64,000 nucleotides of DNA from Strigops habroptila (Eukaryota > Chordata > Aves > Psittaciformes > Psittacidae), in assembly GCF_004027225.2 (NCBI RefSeq), contig NC_044291.2:9160707-9224706 (forward strand). Direction: 5' to 3'. This document shows, piece after piece, positions 57,882-64,000 of the stretch. The notes below the pieces were generated by a model. That model did not search any database. It had not been told where the DNA came from and was given only the letters and a program-made list of their open reading frames with translations. The position numbers were made by a program, and so were the translations under genes. How positions within the stretch are numbered: position 1 is the first letter of the stretch; every line of letters starts with the position of its first letter.

Positions 57882-57984
57882 CCATAGGATCATGGAATGG
57901 TTTGTGTTGGAGCTCATCCAGTTCCAACCCCCTGCCACAGGTAGGGTCACCTTCCACTAGACCAGGTTGCTCCAAGCCCTGTAT
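57882..57984 (-). mobile_element. CR1 LINE, short 3' fragment
   Basis: About 100 bp on the minus strand, with a GGGACCTTAAAG-type segment deleted between GTGTTGGA and GCTCATCCAGTTCC. More diverged than the others. Confidence 0.88.
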
Positions 57985-59292
57985 CCTTGGTGCTTAGTCA
58001 AATGTCTTGCTCCTTTCCCCCCACTGATTCTTTCCAAGTTAGTTTTTCCACCAACTAACTAACCATTCTGTGGTTCTATATTATGGGTTGGTTTGTTGAT
58101 GGTTCTCATGATGTTTTTCAGCATGGTTTGATGTGGAGTGGAAAGAAAAGGTGACAGAGGAAGAAGGGGCTCTGCTTTGATTGAGATTCCATTCATGCAC
58201 CACCACCCCTCTGAAAGCACCTAGACAGCTTTCCAAGCTTGGAATAGCAGGATGTGGACTTTTCTGCTCTGTTTTAAATTGTTCTGGGCTTGCTTATGGA
58301 TATGCTGGGCAGTGACCATCTTTGAGAGGGGTGGGAGGTTACAGAGCTCTTGTCTTGAAGTGGGAATGGGGGATGTCAGCAATTGGAGGGAGACAGTCTT
58401 GGAGCTAAGATTTCATTTAACCTTTCCAGGTAAAAGGGACACTGGCTTCCCGATGCCTTGGGGCTAAATGTGTGCAATCACCATAATTATGCATCAATTT
58501 GCATTCATTTGCATAAGTGCCACTACTTGAAAGCCAGACTGCTGCCACCTTTGCCTTGGGAGAGGGGGAGAGGTTGGACTGTGCCTCCCACAATTCCCAT
58601 TAGTCCTCCTGACAAGGGGGACATCTCGCACTCTCCATCCACTGTGCTGTGTCACCCACCACTTCCCTCTCTGGTTCCTGTCACCCAGCATCCCATCTGG
58701 AGTGTCTCTGCTTCCTGTCATTCCTCCTCCTATTGATTCTCTCCACTTGCCTCTGTGTCACCTTTGTTGTGTTCCGCTTGTCTCTGTCCTCCCAATGCAG
58801 GGATGAGCTGTTTGCAGGCTCAGTGCAGACCAGTCTTCTGGTTCCTCTGCACAGAAGCAGTTCCCTGCTCGTTGTCAGGCAGGATGATGGAGATATACTT
58901 GATCCGAAGCATCTTATTCACTGCAACAGACTGTGGTCATGGGCTGGGGGCAAACTCTCCATATGCATTTGTACAGCACCTTGCAAACTTGGCCTTAACC
59001 AAGGTGTGTAGTGGAAGTTGTAATAGCCTTGGATTTGTCCTGCATGCAGAGGATCCCTTTAGGGGGCAGGTAGTGCTGCTGCCTGCTGTCTTCTGCTCCA
59101 TCCTTCCTGCTGGCAGAGGAACCGTTCAGCTGATGTTGTTCAATCCATCTCCCTATAGAAGGTCTCACAGTTCTGCCCCTGCAGGCCTCGCTGTCTGTAG
59201 CAGACACAGGCATCATTCCCATGGGCGCTGATATGGGTTTGCTTGGTCTAGCGAAGCCCACCAGCTTAGAACTACCTGGGTCCAGTAGCAGT

Positions 59293-59626
59293 CTTCTAGT
59301 GCCTAAAGGGGCTCCAGGAAACCTGGAGAGGGGCTTTGGACAAGGTCCTGTAGGGACAGGACAAGGGGAATGGCTTTAACCTGCCAGAGGGGAGATCGAG
59401 ATGAGCTCTGAGGCAGAAGCTCTTCCCTGTGAGGGTGCTGAGGCGCTGGCACAGGGTGCCCAGAGAAGCTGTGGCTGCCCCATCCCTGGCAGTGTTCAAG
59501 GCCAGGTTGGACACAGGGGCTTGGAGCAACCTGCTCTAGTGGAAGGTGTCTCCACATGTGGCAGGGGGTTGGAACTGGAAGAGCTTTAAGGTCCTTTCCA
59601 ACCCAAACTAGTCCGGGATTCTATGA
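59293..59626 (+). mobile_element. CR1 LINE, 3' fragment
   Basis: Plus strand, about 330 bp, from CTAGTGCCTAAAGGGGCTCC to CCGGGATTCTATGATAG. Same orientation as WHRN. Confidence 0.94.
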
Positions 59627-60914
59627 TAGTGAAGGAAAGAGTGGTTAGACAAACTTCTGTATATCCATGGTGCTGGAGCGTGCCGCAAAAGCTCCCTCTG
59701 CCTCCCTCCTGTGGCATCTCTGCATTTCTTTCCCCTTTGCAGCTTTTATTTTTAAACTCTGTAGAGCCTTACTTTGTGGGCACTTGGTGCAGAATCGCGT
59801 GGTGCTCAGTGATTGATAACCTCCACACTGACCTTTGCAGCTTGCGAATGGAGCAATTGCTTGGATGCCCATTATCCAAGCAGCCCAAGAAGCCAAAGAG
59901 CTCTGGCAAGGCTATTACTGCTGGAAGAAAGCAGCTTGAGTCTGTAGCAAGGGGGAGGATGGCTCAGAGTTAATGCTTCTTGCATCAAACTGTGCTCTAC
60001 TCGCTAAGGGCATGAATTGGAATAGATTGCTTGTTTCATTAGCGCTGAAGGTAAACGAGTGGGCTGCATCCCTAGCAGAGGCATATTTAATTCAGGCTGC
60101 CAAAGGAATAGTGGGGATTAAGTACCATTGATTTCTGACATCAGTGTTCCTACTGGGTGGATTTTGGAAGGCCCGGAAGATGCTGTTACACAGCGTTCAA
60201 CCCTTTGGCACCCTCGAAGTGGAAAGAACAAGGGGAGAATTATGAAGGTGGGAGAGTTAAGCCTTCAATAACGCAGGACATGCTGGGCAGGAATGGCTAG
60301 GCACCGGTGGGTTTGGGAAGGGTGGCTGCTGACAGGCTTCATGTTGGGAAGGAACATGCTGTGTTGTGTGTTGGTTTGGTTTTGTGGTACATGAGATGTG
60401 TGTTTGCTTTTTTGACTACTTTAAGCATCTACTTCATTCCCAAAGTTCTTGAGAGCTAATTAAATAGAGTGTTCTTAGGGGATGGGCAGCCTCATGGAAT
60501 CAACCTGTCCTTCTCTCTGGCACTTGCTGCTTCTAATAACATTCTTAGGAAATTGGGGACTATTTCCCTGCTAAATGCTTTGGCACCGATCCCCACATTC
60601 AACTGAATCATTTCCTTCAGCTTGTCTTGTAGCAGTGTGCTTGCATGCTGTGGGGCCAGCATTAAACCTTTCATACCAGTCTTCAAATGCATTATTGATG
60701 GGGCAAAGCCAAATTTTATCTGAGTCTGGAGCAGAACACAGCAGCTGAACATGTAGCAATGTCCCTGAAATGGCTTGAGAAAGGAAATGGAGGTGCAGGC
60801 TGCACTGGCTGATTCTGCAGAGGGGATTAAGGAGGTAGAATTATTCTCTTTAATGGTCCGTTGGAAATGGGTTAGTATGGCCATCAAATAGCATCCTTAC
60901 CTAAAGAGCTTGCA

Positions 60915-61521
60915 GGGTGCCTGGGCTGTACCCCCTGAGCGTGAGCAGCACGTCGAGGGAGGGGATTCTGCCCCTCTGCTGTGCTCTGGGCAGACCCCCC
61001 CTGCAGTCCTGATCCAGCTCTGGGGCAACAGCACCAGAGGGACGTGGAGCTGCTGGAGCGAGGCCAGAGGAGGCCCCGGAGCTGCTGCGAGGGCTGGAGC
61101 AGCTCTGCTCTGGAGCCAGGCTGAGAGAGCTGGGCTGGGGCAGCCTGGAGAAGAGAAGGCTCCTGAAGGGGAGACCTTAGAGCAGCTCCAGTGCCTAAAG
61201 GGGCTCCAGGAAACCTGGAGAGGGGCTTTGGACAAGGGCCTGGAGGGACAGGCCAAGGGGAATGGCTTTAACCTGCCAGAGGGGAGATTGAGATGAGCTC
61301 TTAGGCAGAAGCTCTTCCCTGTGAGGGTGCTGAGGCGCTGGCACAGACTTTTCCCAGAGAAGCTGTGGCTGCCCCATCCCTGGCAGTGTTCAAGGCCAGG
61401 TTGGACACAGGGGCTTGGAGCAACCTGCTCTAGTGGAAGGTGTCCCTGCCTGTGGCAGGGGGCTGGAACTGGATTAGCTTTAAGGTCCCTTCCAACACAA
61501 ACCAGTCCGGGGTTCTATGAA
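60915..61521 (+). mobile_element. CR1 LINE, long 3' fragment
   Basis: Plus strand, about 600 bp, including the ORF2 tail (CACGTCGAGGGAGGGGATTC segment) and the full 3' UTR, ending GGGGTTCTATGAATT. Very close in sequence to the copy at 45070. Confidence 0.94.
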
Positions 61522-63787
61522 TTGCCATCTGTATGGATGGTCCCACTCTGCTCCACAGCAGTAAGTCCTTTGTGGGTGTCACTGTCCTCCCCTGCCTGTG
61601 ATTACCCAAAAGGCCTCCAAAAGGTGCATGTGGCTAGGAAGGCAGCAGAGCTGGGTCCTGAAAGGCTCCTAAGCATAGGGAGGGCCCGTGATGGGGTTCC
61701 GTTACCTTCCTGCCCTAGCTCTTCAATAGGCATCAGCCACGGGGATGTGCTGAGGGAGAAACAGTGTGTTGGGCAGGAAACTGCTTCACTCACTGGCTGC
61801 TTGAGAGGCCTCAGTTACTGTGTAAGGAACTACACCGAGTGTCACCAGCTTGCCCACTGCCTTCTGCTGGGAGAGGCTGTCACCAGTGATGTCCCAGTGG
61901 GCACCACCAGCTCCTGTGCTCTCCCTCCTCTCATGTCTCCTCTCCTGCTGGTGCTGTGAGGAGTTCTGACCCAGCTTGCTGCCTCAGGCGCTGCTCTCCT
62001 CGCCCCGGCTCCCTGCTGTCACCTTCATGCATAAAACACTTCCCTGTTGCCTGAGATCCCATCTCCTGGTGGCCTTGTCAAGGGACCTGCAGAGAGACAT
62101 AAAAAATCCCTTGTAAATCTCTGGCCTCTTATCCTTGGAGCTTTACGGTGCCTCCAGAGCGCAGCTCTGCTGCTGTTCCTGCGTATTCAGGGTATGACAT
62201 TTAGCTGAGGCAGGATGGAGGCCAACCTTCATCAGCCACCAGGTTGAACCCGCCTGGTTCCCAGCATGGAGCCCTGCCTGCGCTGGTCACCTTTCCTGTG
62301 CCTGGTGTGGTAGAAACTGCAGAGGGTTCTCTTTGGTCCCCATTGCCCTGCCAGGATGGATTCTCTGTGGAAGGGAGGAACAGGATCCCTGCCTCAGTCC
62401 TGAACAGATCCATGAGGGAATGTTGTGGCAGTGAATGTGGGGGAAAAGGGAGCTCGTGGAGGGGCCTGTGTGTGTTCCTGACCCAGCTTAGCTCTTGAGG
62501 TTTTTCTTTGTTCTTTCCTTAAATTACAGTGTTGTTCAGCAGCTTTGAGGGAATGTATGAACGTGTTCAGGTGAAGAATGCCTGGGATGAGCAGGAGAGC
62601 AAAAGGGGGAAAAGGGTGGGAGTGCAAGTGTCAGGATGACATGGTGTTTCTGTGACAGGAGGAGGACTGTAATCATGTACAGTTGGACAAATCACTGTGT
62701 ATCCTCATCATTTGCCTGTGCTTGATGAGGAGCTGCAGCCTCATTCAGAGAGGAGACTGTTCATGGGACTGTCAATGCTGTTTGCTGTCATGGTACCTAG
62801 GGAAGGAAATGCCATTATACAGGCTTAAAACACGTTTTCATGGAGATGCCTCTAGTTTGAATGAATGGAGGATGTTTCGTGGGGAAACTGAACCCTATCT
62901 CATAGGGGTCACTCTTGCACTGGTAGCTTGAGGGTAGGTGAGAAGCCTCCTTGATCCCAACTCATTGCCGTGGAGTTCAGATCATCCTGAGCCTGTCTGC
63001 GGGGCAGCTCATGATGGAGCTTTGGTCAAGGAAGCCCAACTGTGCCTTGAAGCATGGATGGGTCACTGCACTATGGTACCCTAGGGTGGACAACAGGCTC
63101 AGATACAGCTTCATCATCCCAGTGAGACTTGGGATGATGCCATCAAGCCTGGATGTGCTGAGCACCTCTGTGGGAAGAGATGCCAGTTGGCGATGTTTGA
63201 GGGACCAGAGGAGAGAAGGGGACAGGGCCTGGACTTTGTGAGCAGCTCAGGATGCCGAAGTGCTCTGTGCTTGTTCTGATGGAGCTGTTGGTTTCACAAT
63301 CCTTGTTTAAGCTCTCCAGGCACGTGGTGACCTTGGGAGCATGTGATAAACTTGCAGCCAAATTGCTATATGCGATGGAGATGCTGAACTGGGAATTGGC
63401 GAGCTGGATTCCCTCTGGCTCTGGCAGGGAGGGACAGGAGTGGTGCCAGGGCAGAGCTGGGATCCAGCCAGCCCTGTATTACTGATGATATTACTCTTCA
63501 CTAAAGAGCTCCTGGGATTAGTTCTTCCTGGTCACAAGCTTTGCTCAGCAGCTTCTCTGCTCAGTGGGGAGAGGAGACCCTGTGGGATCAGTTCATCAAA
63601 AGGACATATATATGTGGGGAAAATAACCCCAAAGCGCCTCCTGAGAGCAGATCCAGAGCGTTAATGTTCCAGAGGCCTCAGAGTACTTAGAGCTGTCCCC
63701 AGGGAGAACTCCTACATCTTAATTTAACTTTACTATAATGCCTATGTCAGCTTCTCACAGTGGAAGCTAGAGAAGCAATTGCAGATC

Positions 63788-63812
63788 ACCTTATCTGGGT
63801 CCCAGATAAGGT
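63788..63812. repeat. 25-bp perfect palindrome with two GATA motifs
   Basis: Two 12-bp arms, ACCTTATCTGGG (63788-63799) and CCCAGATAAGGT (63801-63812), are exact inverted copies separated by one T. Each arm contains the GATA-factor core AGATAAGG, one on each strand. Located in WHRN intron 1. Confidence 0.9.
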
Positions 63813-64000
63813 CATCTCTGTGCATGCTGCTTTAAATATACATATATACTTAATAACTATTGTTCTCATTAATTACTTGTGCTGGGGAAGGCAGCTGGTA
63901 ACGGAATGGTAACAGAGGCTGGATTTCCCTAAGGCATCAGGATCTCTTCCAGTGGCAGAGTTTGGGCTGAGGGGGAACCAGCAGTGCTGCTCGCTTCCGG

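Larger units (their letters stand above)
51656..64000 (+). other. WHRN intron 1 (runs off the window)
   Basis: Begins with donor GTAAGC. I looked for the continuation of PDZ1 (the family has a GSKKLVLSV-like strand next) and found no such exon, so the intron extends past 64000. Apart from CR1 copies and one palindrome, no feature was recognised. The first 340 bases are CpG-rich and stay open in the exon 1 frame until 51997. Confidence 0.8.

Noticed and set aside
58649-59231. Pyrimidine-rich tract ending CCCAATGCAG, followed by open frames, resembling an exon acceptor
   Set aside because: The sequence after it does not continue WHRN PDZ1 in the required phase and resembles no whirlin segment, so I do not call it an exon.
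1-64000. CRISPR arrays, rRNA, tRNA, bacterial operons or plasmid features
   Set aside because: None seen. The repeated sequences are dispersed CR1 copies, not regularly spaced, and the genes are vertebrate with introns.

Overview
The window is nuclear DNA from a bird, probably of the Neoaves. Three things point there. At least 18 copies of the avian CR1 retroposon 3' end are scattered on both strands. One solo LTR belongs to a common bird endogenous-retrovirus family. The genes are vertebrate genes with short exons and GT-AG introns. There are no bacterial or viral genes, no CRISPR array, and no rRNA or tRNA gene that I can see.

Three genes can be read. TMEM268 (minus strand, coding exons 13688 down to 4829) is complete: eight coding exons join in frame into a 369-residue two-pass membrane protein. 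ATP6V1G1 (minus strand, 26497 down to 23611) is complete: three exons give the 118-residue G subunit of the V-ATPase stalk. WHRN (plus strand) is represented only by its first coding exon (51074-51655), which carries the first harmonin-homology domain and most of PDZ1. The rest of WHRN lies past the right edge, so about 12.3 kb of the window is its intron 1. The order TMEM268 / ATP6V1G1 / WHRN, with WHRN divergent from the other two, is the same as on human chromosome 9q32.

Layout: 1-4828 is the 3' flank of TMEM268 with no recognised gene. 4829-13688 is TMEM268. 13689-23610 holds its upstream intron or promoter region and the 3' flank of ATP6V1G1. 23611-26497 is ATP6V1G1, starting in a CpG island (about 26030-26680). 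26498-50500 is a roughly 24-kb intergenic stretch with CR1 copies, a 555-bp solo LTR (34057-34611) and an 86-bp relic of the same LTR family (40059-40144). A second CpG island (about 50590-51990) holds the WHRN promoter, a 21-bp minisatellite and exon 1. The remainder is WHRN intron 1.

The genes do not form a pathway. V-ATPase subunit G1 is a housekeeping part of the proton pump, whirlin is a scaffold of stereocilia and photoreceptors, and TMEM268 is a poorly characterised membrane protein. I found no new gene system. The observations most worth checking are the tiny LTR relic with intact target-site duplication, a 25-bp near-perfect palindrome with paired GATA motifs in WHRN intron 1, the minisatellite just upstream of the WHRN start codon, and CR1 copies sitting at the edge of both CpG-island promoters.
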